Positions 45,424-54,022 of a stretch of DNA of 64,000 bases are shown here, in pieces. The position numbers were made by a program, and so were the translations under genes. Every line of letters begins with the position of its first letter. Within the stretch, counting starts at the first letter, position 1. Location: positions 1 through 64,000 of the forward strand of contig NZ_FRCP01000005.1 in the NCBI RefSeq assembly GCF_900142955.1, in the 5' to 3' direction. This stretch comes from Anaerosporobacter mobilis DSM 15930 (GTDB lineage Bacteria > Bacillota > Clostridia > Lachnospirales > Lachnospiraceae). The notes below the pieces were generated by a model. The model searched no databases. It was not told the origin of the DNA and saw only the letters and a list, made by a program, of their open reading frames with translations.

Positions 45424-46935
45424 TCAATCTACTGTAAATTCCTGCGTTGATAGCGTACCATTCCATTCATGTCCATCAGATCGGTAGTACTTTCTGATAA
45501 CTGATCCATCTGTCATTGTATAGTCGATCACAAAGATCTGTCCTGTATCTATTTTCATAGGATAATTATTGTATGGCAGTTCATCTTGTGTTAGAGGTCT
45601 ATCCTTTAAGTCTTCATATGCATTTTCGAGACGCCAATATTCCCGGTAGGAATAGCCTTCAAATATTCCCTTTAGATTCTGTTTTCCGAAATAGGAAGCC
45701 TCATACTCTTTTCCATTAACCTTGATGGTATCTACTCTAGATGGTTCAATATCCTCAACTATAATATCTAGACTTTCAGAACGTATGGCATCGCCATAAT
45801 ACTTCTTTAGCTGATTTGCCATACATGGTATATCATTCGTATAGTTCATCGATTCAAGCCCGGTATGTGCCGAACCATAAATACCCATGATACTTTCGTT
45901 GCTTAACTTGTCAAACTCTCGGATAAAGTTCTGCACCATCTTGTTTTCACGATATACATCGTCTGAACGTTCGTAATAATATCTACCTTGATCTATCGCC
46001 TCTTGCGTTAAAACATATTGCTCTGAGTCCACTAACTTGTTACTTTGCATATATTTCAAAAATCGTCTTCCGGTAGTGTCATATTGGTGTCCAACATCTG
46101 TTCCATGAAATATGGTTTCAGGACATTGACTTTTTATCTTCTCATAAAATTCCTTATTAGCGGTGGTGTTTGCAGCAGTACCCTTCAAATCGCTAAATAT
46201 CTCATCTAATATCTCATTGCTATCAGATTGCATCCATAGATTTAAAAACTCTGCGGTATAGTATGGAAACTCAATAAATAGATGTCTCATACCCTGATTT
46301 TGATAGTATTCATTCCATAACTCAAATTCTTGATCTAAGATGTTTTCGACCCCATGTGCTTCCCCGTATAAGTATATTTGCCCAGTGGATGTTGGTGAGG
46401 AACTATTCGTCTGGGTAACGTTTTTAGAATTAGCGGAAAATACTAGTATCATAATTACCATAACTAATACAGAAGAAATTAGTGCCATTACATTAACCAC
46501 GGTGATTGCCCTATCTTTAAAAATTCTCTTAATCAAACCATACATACCGATTCCAATGATTCCACCGAATGTATTACCAATAATATCAGTAATATCACTC
46601 GCGCCAATTGCAAATGTATATTGTATAACCTCGAATAGTAAACTAACACCTAAACATGGCAATATCTTTTGAATAAATGACCACTTAGATTTAAATATAT
46701 TTATATAGATTCCCATAGGTATAAAAACCAAAACATTATATATAATCTCTCTTAATTCAATCTTACCATTCACTACCATTGATGCGGCAAATGGGATTAA
46801 ATTAATATTCCTTATATGGCCTAAGTCTGAAATGTTGGTTTGAAATTTAAACAATATCAACCAAACTAGTAAAAAAGCATACACAATAAAAAGTCCTATG
46901 GTTAATATTTTCTGTCGTTTATCTTTGAACATCAT
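45424..46935 (-). CDS. VanZ-like membrane domain fused to an erythromycin-esterase/TIKI-like domain
   Basis: 503 residues. Residues 1-170 form a VanZ-like unit with about five helices (INLIPFAASM, FIPMGIYINIF, VIQYTFAIGASDITDIIGNT, FGGIIGIGMYGLI), the last anchoring the protein near VLVMVIMILVF. After a Thr/Ser-rich linker, residues ~185-430 resemble the EreA/ChaN/TIKI superfamily: IYLYGEAHGVENI, RHLFIEFPYYTAEFLNLWM, FHGTDVGHQYD and GIYGSAHTGLES, with Glu/His residues typical of the metal or catalytic site. This would place a putative hydrolase outside the membrane under a VanZ anchor. VanZ proteins can give low-level teicoplanin tolerance, but the combined function here is unknown. Confidence 0.7.
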   Translation of the reverse strand: MMFKDKRQKILTIGLFIVYAFLLVWLILFKFQTNISDLGHIRNINLIPFAASMVVNGKIELREIIYNVLVFIPMGIYINIFKSKWSFIQKILPCLGVSLLFEVIQYTFAIGASDITDIIGNTFGGIIGIGMYGLIKRIFKDRAITVVNVMALISSVLVMVIMILVFSANSKNVTQTNSSSPTSTGQIYLYGEAHGVENILDQEFELWNEYYQNQGMRHLFIEFPYYTAEFLNLWMQSDSNEILDEIFSDLKGTAANTTANKEFYEKIKSQCPETIFHGTDVGHQYDTTGRRFLKYMQSNKLVDSEQYVLTQEAIDQGRYYYERSDDVYRENKMVQNFIREFDKLSNESIMGIYGSAHTGLESMNYTNDIPCMANQLKKYYGDAIRSESLDIIVEDIEPSRVDTIKVNGKEYEASYFGKQNLKGIFEGYSYREYWRLENAYEDLKDRPLTQDELPYNNYPMKIDTGQIFVIDYTMTDGSVIRKYYRSDGHEWNGTLSTQEFTVD

Positions 46936-46988
46936 AATACCCCCATCTTTCTGATTTGTCTTAGCAATTGTTTAATTTTATAGAAATA

Positions 46989-47654
46989 TCAATTAGGATG
47001 AATTTTATTTATTATACGTAAACAAGCTTCAATATGCATAATCAAATGTCTTGAAAATGGCATTTGTATTAATCCTTTTATATCCTTTCCACACCAATAA
47101 TCAATTAGCCAATAAGCATTTTCATCTCTACTAACCACTTCCAGCGATTTTAGATAATTCTTACTTTCATTCGTTATCTTACGTTTTAAATCTTGGTAAG
47201 ATAAATTCCTTAATAAATTATCTGTACTGCGCATGACTTTTGATATGTATAGATATAATTCATTTAGATCTAACACTTTAGAGAAATCTGATATTTGTTC
47301 CTTTATCAGCTCATTTCCTGTCGTTATAATGGGTGACTTCATTCTCAGTTGATAATTTCCTTTCAATAAAATCTGTTCATCACCCATAATTAAAGTGTGT
47401 GCCACTATATCTTCAATACGAAAAATGTGCCACAATGAATACGCTATTGTTTTACTGTGATAACCAGAGACATTTATAAAAGGTATTGCATTAAATTCGT
47501 CTCTGTTCAAATTCTCTTTAAATGAGTATATCTCCTCAATTAGCTTTTCCCGTAATACCAAAAGTGTATTTATTCCATCTTGATAGGTACCTTCTTTTTT
47601 TATTAGATTTTGCATTGATTTATTTAATTCAGACCATTCTGCATTCATTTCCAT
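46989..47654 (-). CDS. DinB-like putative metal-binding protein
   Basis: 221 residues, all-helical. His residues lie at family-like positions: SLWHIFRIEDIVAH and SRHLIMHIEA, near the two ends of a four-helix bundle, as in DinB/YfiT proteins where three His bind a metal. Family members include thiol-dependent transferases and DNA-damage-induced proteins of unknown activity. It lies between the VanZ fusion and a small kinase with short gaps on the minus strand; a shared transcript is possible. Confidence 0.6.
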   Translation of the reverse strand: MEMNAEWSELNKSMQNLIKKEGTYQDGINTLLVLREKLIEEIYSFKENLNRDEFNAIPFINVSGYHSKTIAYSLWHIFRIEDIVAHTLIMGDEQILLKGNYQLRMKSPIITTGNELIKEQISDFSKVLDLNELYLYISKVMRSTDNLLRNLSYQDLKRKITNESKNYLKSLEVVSRDENAYWLIDYWCGKDIKGLIQMPFSRHLIMHIEACLRIINKIHPN

Positions 47655-47737
47655 CCCTCATTTAATCTCTATAATCATACTTTATTTAATAATAGCAACA
47701 AATGCATTAATAATTTCTCTACAACTGTACATTAGAT

Positions 47738-48235
47738 TCAACTACTCATCACATCTTGATATATGTATTCTACTGTATCATTTAATTCCATATCTTTTGA
47801 TATTTCTTTTTCAGGTATAAGATTTATGAAATCTTTCTCATTCCACCAAGCGCTCATATCAATTTCAGTAAAATCATTTTTATTTGGCTTCGTCTGATGT
47901 CGTTTCACTGTTTCATCAAAAGGAATATCATAGTAATAAGCGAATATCTTATCTCCAAATTCGTACATTGCTAGTTCAAACAATGACTGATACCAACTAG
48001 CCTTTAGAATTCCTTCTAGTATAACAATCTCACAATTATTTCTACCATATAAAAGAAGTTCTTTCATAAGTGGTAATGCTTTTGTATTAACACCATCTTT
48101 TACACGTAGCATATCTCGTCGTATAACATCCTGTGAAATAAGCATGCAATTATGTCCAAATTTTTGTTGTAATGCTTTTGCTACTGTAGTTTTACCACTA
48201 CCTGAATTTCCTCTTATAATAATTAATCTAGGCAT
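47738..48235 (-). CDS. Small P-loop kinase
   Basis: 165 residues. Walker A is RGNSGSGKTT at residues ~8-17, followed by ISQDVIRRDML, the Asp-Arg segment typical of small-molecule kinases such as chloramphenicol phosphotransferase or zeta-like kinases. VILEGIL looks like Walker B, and later KRHQTKP resembles a lid. The substrate is unknown. Length and architecture are complete. Confidence 0.65.
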   Translation of the reverse strand: MPRLIIIRGNSGSGKTTVAKALQQKFGHNCMLISQDVIRRDMLRVKDGVNTKALPLMKELLLYGRNNCEIVILEGILKASWYQSLFELAMYEFGDKIFAYYYDIPFDETVKRHQTKPNKNDFTEIDMSAWWNEKDFINLIPEKEISKDMELNDTVEYIYQDVMSS

Positions 48236-48547
48236 AGCTGCCCTCCATAAATTCTAAGTTGTATAAGTTTTCACTTATGCTTCTAAACATAATATGTAGT
48301 TCACATGTCCACCAATTGGATGTTCTTACATAATTCTACATCCCATTATAAATAGCTCCTATAAATAAAGCAATATAAACATCAAATGAAATTTGAGCTC
48401 TTCACATCAAAATAGATACTTAAAGCGGAGTTGTTACACTAAATGTAGCAACTCCGCCTTACATAACGACTTACCAATCTTACATTAAATATTTAATATT
48501 TACACAACATTCAAATTTCTTTCTATTATTATAGTCAGAATGAACGA
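48236..48547. other. Intergenic region with a strong hairpin
   Basis: A 14-bp stem with a 5-base loop lies at 48425-48457 (GCGGAGTTGTTACA with TGTAGCAACTCCGC, one G-U). In minus orientation TTT follows, so it is probably the ABC-F gene terminator despite a short T-run. No gene is seen in the rest. Confidence 0.55.
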
Positions 48548-50287
48548 TTATAGTAACTTAATCAACTCTTCTAACTTTTCAGATAAAATCTTTGCTTGTG
48601 CAAAATCAGTATTCTTTAATGCTATTTCTATTTTGGTTTCAACCTCTTTTTTCTTTTGTTCAATTTCTAAGTAATCTTTATCAAAATGATTTGAATATAT
48701 CATCTTTCTAAATTTGCGTATACTCATCTTTCTGATCGTCTTATCTTCAATGATTAATACATAATCCACACAATTTGCTATGGTATAAAAATCATGGGAG
48801 ACCATGAGAATTGCCCCATTATAGTTTTTAATAGCTTCTTCTAGGGCTATTTGAGAATAGGTGTCTAGATGACTCGTCGGTTCATCAAGAAGTAACATGT
48901 TTGCTTTAGTCGCTGAAATTTTAGCTAATTGAAGTATATTCTTTTCTCCACCAGATAACGATTCTATCTTTTGATTAAGCAATTCTTCCTCGAAACCATA
49001 GCCAAGAACATATGATCGAATCTCTTGTTTTGTTTCAAATCCAGCCTCAAATAACTCTTCAAGGATCGTATTCGACTCATTTAACATCTCACCCTGTAGT
49101 TGAGATAGAAAGGCTACTTCAATCTTTTCATTTATCTCAATTGAATCATTCTTATTATTATAGATTTCTCGAAGTAAAGTTGTTTTCCCGGTACCATTTG
49201 GACCGATAAGAGCAACTTTCTCATTGGATTTAATCTCAAAGTTAACATTTTCTATAAGTAGCTCATCAAAGGCAACACTGTAATTATTAACTCTTAAAGC
49301 AATCGTTTCTTCGATTTCATTATCTGTAACTAACTTGATTTCTGGTTGTTTAATATCTACAAATGGAGCTTTAATTCTACGGGCTTCTAATCTTTCTAGG
49401 AATTTCACTCTAGCATGTACTGCTCTTCCTCTTGCAGCATTCGTATGAATCGTTGCAGCTGATCTTAATTGTTCGACTATTAGTTCATTTCTTTCGATTT
49501 CTTCCGCATCCGCAATCGCTAGTTCTTGTAACTCAATTTTACTTTGAAGTAAAGAGAAATTATAATCAATATATCTTCCATTAAATTCTTGAAGTTCGGT
49601 GTTTTCAAGGTGAATGACCTTATTAAAGCAATGATTTAATAGATATCTGTTATGCGTAATAATTAGTAGGATTCCTTTATGCGAATTAATTAGATTTTTA
49701 AGTGAATTAAGGTTTTCAAAATCTAAAAACACATCGGGTTCATCCATTATCATTAAGTCTGGACTTGTTAGCATAACTTTAATTACTTGAATTAGTTTGA
49801 ATTCTCCTCCACTAAGATTAGATACCTTAAGATCTGCCTGCTTACTAAGGTTCGCTAAATTTAATTTCTTTTCAATGTTGCTTTCGAAATTATCTCCATC
49901 AATTGCCTGAAATGCATCTAATGTTTGTTGATACTTTTCCAGTAAAGTATCAATATCCGCAGATGTTTCCATCTCCGCACAAATTGATGTTATTTCGTTT
50001 TGTAGTTTAATAAATTCCTCGCCAATATATTCGAAAACTGTTGTATCTTTTGTTTTGTCAAGTCCAGAGAACTGACTTACATATCCAATTCTACAATTAG
50101 GCTCTATCTCTATCTTACCATCGAATATATATCTCTCTGGTTCCATAATCATATCTATCAATGTACTTTTACCGCTTCCACTAGCTCCTATAAATGCACA
50201 ATGTTGACCCTCTTCTAGTGTAAATGAAATATTTTTATAAAGCTCCTTTTGTGGGAAGGAATAGGATAAATTATCAACGTTTATCAT
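48548..50287 (-). CDS. ABC-F family ATPase (possible ribosome-protection protein)
   Basis: 579 residues, two ABC domains on one chain and no membrane helices. Domain 1: Walker A GASGSGKST, signature LSGGE, Walker B MIMDEPDVFLD. Linker ~240-315, rich in Arg/Glu (NAARGRAVHARVKFLERLEARR). Domain 2: GPNGTGKTT, LSGGEKNILQ, LLLDEPTSHLD, switch His in VSHD. A short coiled tail follows. ABC-F proteins act on the ribosome E site, and some rescue ribosomes stalled by lincosamides, streptogramins A, pleuromutilins or macrolides. Domain 1 has DEPDVFLD instead of DEPTNHLD, a departure from the norm. The terminator just before its ribosome binding site is the arrangement seen for antibiotic-induced members, favouring a resistance role. 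Confidence 0.8.
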   Translation of the reverse strand: MINVDNLSYSFPQKELYKNISFTLEEGQHCAFIGASGSGKSTLIDMIMEPERYIFDGKIEIEPNCRIGYVSQFSGLDKTKDTTVFEYIGEEFIKLQNEITSICAEMETSADIDTLLEKYQQTLDAFQAIDGDNFESNIEKKLNLANLSKQADLKVSNLSGGEFKLIQVIKVMLTSPDLMIMDEPDVFLDFENLNSLKNLINSHKGILLIITHNRYLLNHCFNKVIHLENTELQEFNGRYIDYNFSLLQSKIELQELAIADAEEIERNELIVEQLRSAATIHTNAARGRAVHARVKFLERLEARRIKAPFVDIKQPEIKLVTDNEIEETIALRVNNYSVAFDELLIENVNFEIKSNEKVALIGPNGTGKTTLLREIYNNKNDSIEINEKIEVAFLSQLQGEMLNESNTILEELFEAGFETKQEIRSYVLGYGFEEELLNQKIESLSGGEKNILQLAKISATKANMLLLDEPTSHLDTYSQIALEEAIKNYNGAILMVSHDFYTIANCVDYVLIIEDKTIRKMSIRKFRKMIYSNHFDKDYLEIEQKKKEVETKIEIALKNTDFAQAKILSEKLEELIKLL

Positions 50288-50308
50288 AGTATTACCTTTC
50301 TTTTCAAT

Positions 50309-50335
50309 AAAAAAGAGCTTATAAAAATAAGCTCT
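50309..50335 (-). terminator. Leader terminator (attenuator) of the ABC-F gene
   Basis: Minus strand AGAGCTTAT-TTTT-ATAAGCTCT is a perfect 9-bp hairpin followed by TTTTTT. It ends only about 22 bases before the ABC-F ATG, with the ribosome binding site (GAAAGG) after it. Any transcript of the ABC-F gene starting further upstream must read through it. Confidence 0.75.
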
Positions 50336-50434
50336 AATATATTATTACCAATCGTAATGTTACAATTAATTTTTTAGTTAAAATATTATTCTAAGTTTAT
50401 AATTTAGAATACCATCTTTTTCGATTAATTTCAA

Positions 50435-50755
50435 TCATTTAATATGAATACTTCCGTTTCTAGTGACATCGGAGGCTTTCCATAATATTTCAGATACAGC
50501 TTGAGCCCAAAACCTTTCAGGTATATATGGAATTGTGAATGTCTAAACCATTTTACCTACAATATTCCAAAACTGACAATTCCCCGCATCAATTCTCATA
50601 TATCTAGGATTGTCAACGTTTAATTGTCTACCTGCAAGAACTCTTGAGTCTCCACCGAATACGTCCAAATCGTATATTTCAAACATATCTTGCGAGTTAA
50701 AACGATCAGTAATAACTGTGTGAATTTTAATATGATCAAATTCATACTTAGTCAT
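50435..50755 (-). pseudogene. Unknown gene interrupted by an in-frame amber codon
   Basis: From the ATG at 50755 (ribosome binding site GGGAG) 70 codons run MTKYEFDHIKIHTVITDRFN ... FWNIVGKMV to a TAG at 50545-50543. The same frame then continues for 35 protein-like codons (TFTIPYIPERFWAQAVSEIL ... GSIHIK) to a TGA at 50437-50435. The second part reads like coding sequence, so an original protein of about 106 residues has probably acquired a nonsense mutation. Programmed readthrough is a less likely alternative. I do not recognise the family. Confidence 0.55.
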
Positions 50756-50781
50756 ACACCATCACTCCCTAATATTAGATA

Positions 50782-51954
50782 TTAAAATGAAGCTCGCAAT
50801 GCATTCAATAACTTTCTTGTTAATGGGGTCGTTCCGGAATTTGTCTTCTGATACATTAATAAGAAGGTTAGATTATCTTTAGGTGAATTCATAAAGAATA
50901 CTCCTAGCCAACCGTCCCAACCATATTCACCTTTCGTACCAAGATGATTGCACAGCTCTGGTTTCGTAAGGATCCGCATGAGATTGCCATAACTATACCC
51001 TGCTAGCCCTTCCCATGTTTCAAGGAAATGTTCTTGTTTTGGGTTAAGATGATTGGTAACCATATATTCAACAGTCTTCTCTGCTAATATTCTTCTACCA
51101 TTATAAACACCTTTGTTCAATAACATCGTTGCAAATTTACTATAATCCTCAATCGTTGAGGCTAAACCAGCACCACCTGATTCGAATACAGGTTTACGTA
51201 ACATCCTATTTTGTATACCTAAGTTATCACCTACGTATTTCTTAAGGCCATCTTCTGCTACCTCATAGGTCGATGCCAACCTTGCTTGTTTCTCTTCTGG
51301 CACATAAAATCCAGTATCATTCATATCTAATGGTGTGAATATATTATTCTGTAAAAATTCTGAGAATGGCATTTTAGTCACTACTTCTACAATTGCGCCT
51401 AACACATCTGCACAAGAGCTGTACAAAAATTCATCCCCAGGAGAAAACATAAGCGGTATTTTACCTAATTCATTCATCGCTTCTACTGTACCGAATGTAT
51501 CATATGGACTGCTTTCCTTTAAGCCATCTACTAATTTATCGAAAAGTTTACCAGTTTCTCTCTCTGTTAAACTATTCTCCCCTGGATAAGTAAGACCAGC
51601 TGTCATGAATAGTAAATCCTTTATGGTCATTTTACGTTTCACATCTTTTAGAGTCGATCCCTCATAGTACTTTTGATCCTTAAATCCTTCTAGATATAGT
51701 TCAACTGGATCTAATAAATCAATAAGACCTCTCTCTACCAAAAGCATAACAGCCGCACTGGTAACAGGTTTAGACATCGAATATAAACGAAATATCGTAT
51801 CTTTTCTAATCGGAGCTTTAGTCTCCCTATCTGCATATCCGTATTCAAAGTAACATTGTTCAATTCCGTCTTTTAAACACAGAAAATTCCCTCCTACAAT
51901 TTCTCCATCTTCTACAGCCTTTATTAAAATATCATTCATTTGTGATAAACTCAT
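50782..51954 (-). CDS. Serine hydrolase of the class C beta-lactamase/esterase type
   Basis: 390 residues, no signal peptide. The catalytic SxxK motif is in LYSMSKPVTS near residue 60. A YSS triad-like piece (EFLYSSCADVLG) sits where penicillin-binding proteins have YxN, and LGTKGEYGWDGW stands for the third motif. Cytoplasmic members of this family are mostly esterases or D-aminopeptidase-like enzymes, and true beta-lactam resistance is not implied. It lies with the Nudix and acyltransferase genes on the minus strand with short gaps, perhaps as one transcript. Confidence 0.8.
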   Translation of the reverse strand: MSLSQMNDILIKAVEDGEIVGGNFLCLKDGIEQCYFEYGYADRETKAPIRKDTIFRLYSMSKPVTSAAVMLLVERGLIDLLDPVELYLEGFKDQKYYEGSTLKDVKRKMTIKDLLFMTAGLTYPGENSLTERETGKLFDKLVDGLKESSPYDTFGTVEAMNELGKIPLMFSPGDEFLYSSCADVLGAIVEVVTKMPFSEFLQNNIFTPLDMNDTGFYVPEEKQARLASTYEVAEDGLKKYVGDNLGIQNRMLRKPVFESGGAGLASTIEDYSKFATMLLNKGVYNGRRILAEKTVEYMVTNHLNPKQEHFLETWEGLAGYSYGNLMRILTKPELCNHLGTKGEYGWDGWLGVFFMNSPKDNLTFLLMYQKTNSGTTPLTRKLLNALRASF

Positions 51955-51994
51955 CTGTATATCTCCTTTTAACTTAGTTATTTATTAAGGTTAT

Positions 51995-52483
51995 TCAAAA
52001 CTTATCCCCATACTGTGTAACGACATGTTCTATCGTGTCGCTGATATTCTTTAAATTACCATTAAAGAATTTAGGATACGCTTTATATGAATCCAAATCT
52101 GCAATTGGTAACCAATGCATATATTCTTTCACACCGTTTGTGTAACTATTACTATGTAATTCTTTAGTTCCTCTTGGTTTCATAAGAAAATATAATGCAA
52201 TTTCATGACAGTTTAGACCGTCAAGTGTACCGGTTCCATTAAAGAAATTCTCATGAACATATGCCAACCGTTCGACCTCATAATGAACTCCCGTTTCTTC
52301 ATACACCTCGCGCTTAACCGCATCTTCTGCAGTTTCACCAATCTGAACGCCACCACCGATTGAATAGTAATAATCATCTATTTCATTCTTAGCAAATAAT
52401 ATACTATCTCCTTCAATTATTATAGCACAAGCTCGATAGCGAAACCATCCGTTATCTCTTGTAAATCCACAGTCAATATTCAT
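51995..52483 (-). CDS. Nudix hydrolase
   Basis: 162 residues. The Nudix box is complete: GVQIGETAEDAVKREVYEET followed by G (G-x5-E-x7-REVYEETG), the metal-binding helix that cleaves nucleoside diphosphates linked to another moiety. The substrate cannot be told from sequence. It is a single-domain protein of normal length. Confidence 0.88.
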   Translation of the reverse strand: MNIDCGFTRDNGWFRYRACAIIIEGDSILFAKNEIDDYYYSIGGGVQIGETAEDAVKREVYEETGVHYEVERLAYVHENFFNGTGTLDGLNCHEIALYFLMKPRGTKELHSNSYTNGVKEYMHWLPIADLDSYKAYPKFFNGNLKNISDTIEHVVTQYGDKF

Positions 52484-52505
52484 GTATTTACCTCGTTGTT
52501 ATTCC

Positions 52506-53327
52506 TTAACACCATGGATTTTTTTGTAACTGGCCAAATGCAGCCCCTACAAATCCACCGTTTAAAAGATGTTTCTTCATATTCCTTTGTAAGCTTGAAT
52601 CTTCTGGTAATTCCTTATAATCATCATACTTCTTTTTAAATACCCATTCAACAAAATCATCCTCTTCTTTATTCCATTCTGAAACTTCAAAAGCTTCTTG
52701 GAAACCAATGATATTAGAAGTAGACGGCAATAATTCTTTAAGTGCAGGCGAAAGTAACCAAGATTGACAGATATATCTACTTTCCTTATACTCTGGGTAA
52801 TATGTCTCTATAAATTTCTGGCTATTAACATAGGAAATTTTACAATTTTCACTTGTTAATCTTGCATTGGATGGAATATGTATACTAGTCACTTTTTCTT
52901 CGTCCTCATAAGTTAATTCATACTCCAATTCTCCGATTCGAAATAATTTCATCCCAATCTGCCTTATTGTCCACCAATCCCTATCAAATCCATAGGTTCC
53001 ATAACTTGCTTTATGTTCTGCTATAAATCGTGGGAAACAATTCATAGTATCTATGAATATCTGTTCTGATATTCCTAATTTACTATATTGATCATATGTA
53101 CGTTCTAAACACTTTACCATGCACGTTAGTATTTTGATTCCATTTTGATCTTCCCCTAACTTCCCTTTCAGTCTTATTCTTGCTTCATTTGCTGCTTGGA
53201 AGTTTAATAACTGATCCATCTCATCTTTTACGCTATCATACGAAAAAGCTTTATCAAAAGCTAGTACCTTTTCTATAACCTCCTGTTGTAATCCAATTCT
53301 TTCACACATACACAAAATAGTATTCAA
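52506..53327 (-). CDS. Acyltransferase-like protein (GNAT_C type)
   Basis: 273 residues, soluble. The pattern fits two-part proteins with an all-helical N-domain and a GNAT-like C-terminal domain: SKLGISEQIFIDTMNCFPRF, YGFDRDWWTIRQIGMKLFRI, IHIPSNARL and SWLLSPALKELLP. These are annotated broadly as acyltransferase-domain proteins; the reaction is unknown. It lies 22 bases upstream of the Nudix gene in the same direction. Confidence 0.6.
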   Translation of the reverse strand: MNTILCMCERIGLQQEVIEKVLAFDKAFSYDSVKDEMDQLLNFQAANEARIRLKGKLGEDQNGIKILTCMVKCLERTYDQYSKLGISEQIFIDTMNCFPRFIAEHKASYGTYGFDRDWWTIRQIGMKLFRIGELEYELTYEDEEKVTSIHIPSNARLTSENCKISYVNSQKFIETYYPEYKESRYICQSWLLSPALKELLPSTSNIIGFQEAFEVSEWNKEEDDFVEWVFKKKYDDYKELPEDSSLQRNMKKHLLNGGFVGAAFGQLQKNPWC

Positions 53328-54022
53328 CCTCGCTCACCCTGCCTTATCTATAATTTTTTCTTTATTCTTCCAATCTTTCAACAACAAAGTCTTTACTCTC
53401 CTTAAAAATGATTATATAATATATATGAAACCATTTATAATATAAATAGTACAAATTATATTTCATTATTAAGTAACTTGTATTTTGTTTTAGTCGTTTC
53501 ACTAGAGTGCATAGACTTTTTGTCCTTTCATATATAATAATACCTCTTTGCAATCTCAATAGCAATAATATAGAAAATAATCTTCTATATTAAGATTTTC
53601 TATCACATTTATGCAAGATATAATGTCTAATCTTGCAGCATTTTATTTACAAGGTATTTAATTCCGCTTGACTTTCTTGTATTTACCATGTATATTTGAT
53701 AGAGAATAGTATTTACCCCAAAGCAAAATGAAACTTTTGAATTATCTTATTTCATTTTGTAACAACTAAGCTTATATATATACTATCATATATTTGGCGG
53801 TTCCGTATTTTTCTTATTATTCTTGCATTTATTTTTGATTATGAAGGATGAATGGAAAATTAGTTCATAGCAACAACAACGAATTAATAATAAAATGAAA
53901 AGAATCGTTATCAACACATTTTCTTGCACATCGAATAAAATCGAGGACGTATTTGCTCGTTCTAAGCGTGCAATAGAAAATAGCATCAAACAATTACTAA
54001 AGGTAATACAAGGAGGATTCGC
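53328..54022. other. 695-bp AT-rich intergenic region
   Basis: Only low-complexity frames are present, none with a convincing ribosome binding site or protein-like composition. It contains a 10-bp perfect inverted repeat, CAAAATGAAA (53723-53732) with TTTCATTTTG (53749-53758), of unknown role. The right end carries the AAGGAGG site of the DUF4914 gene. Confidence 0.5.

Noticed and set aside
53362..53565. 67-residue minus-strand frame in the 53328-54022 spacer
   Set aside because: Low-complexity AT-driven Tyr/Ile/Leu content, no ribosome binding site, no recognisable motif.
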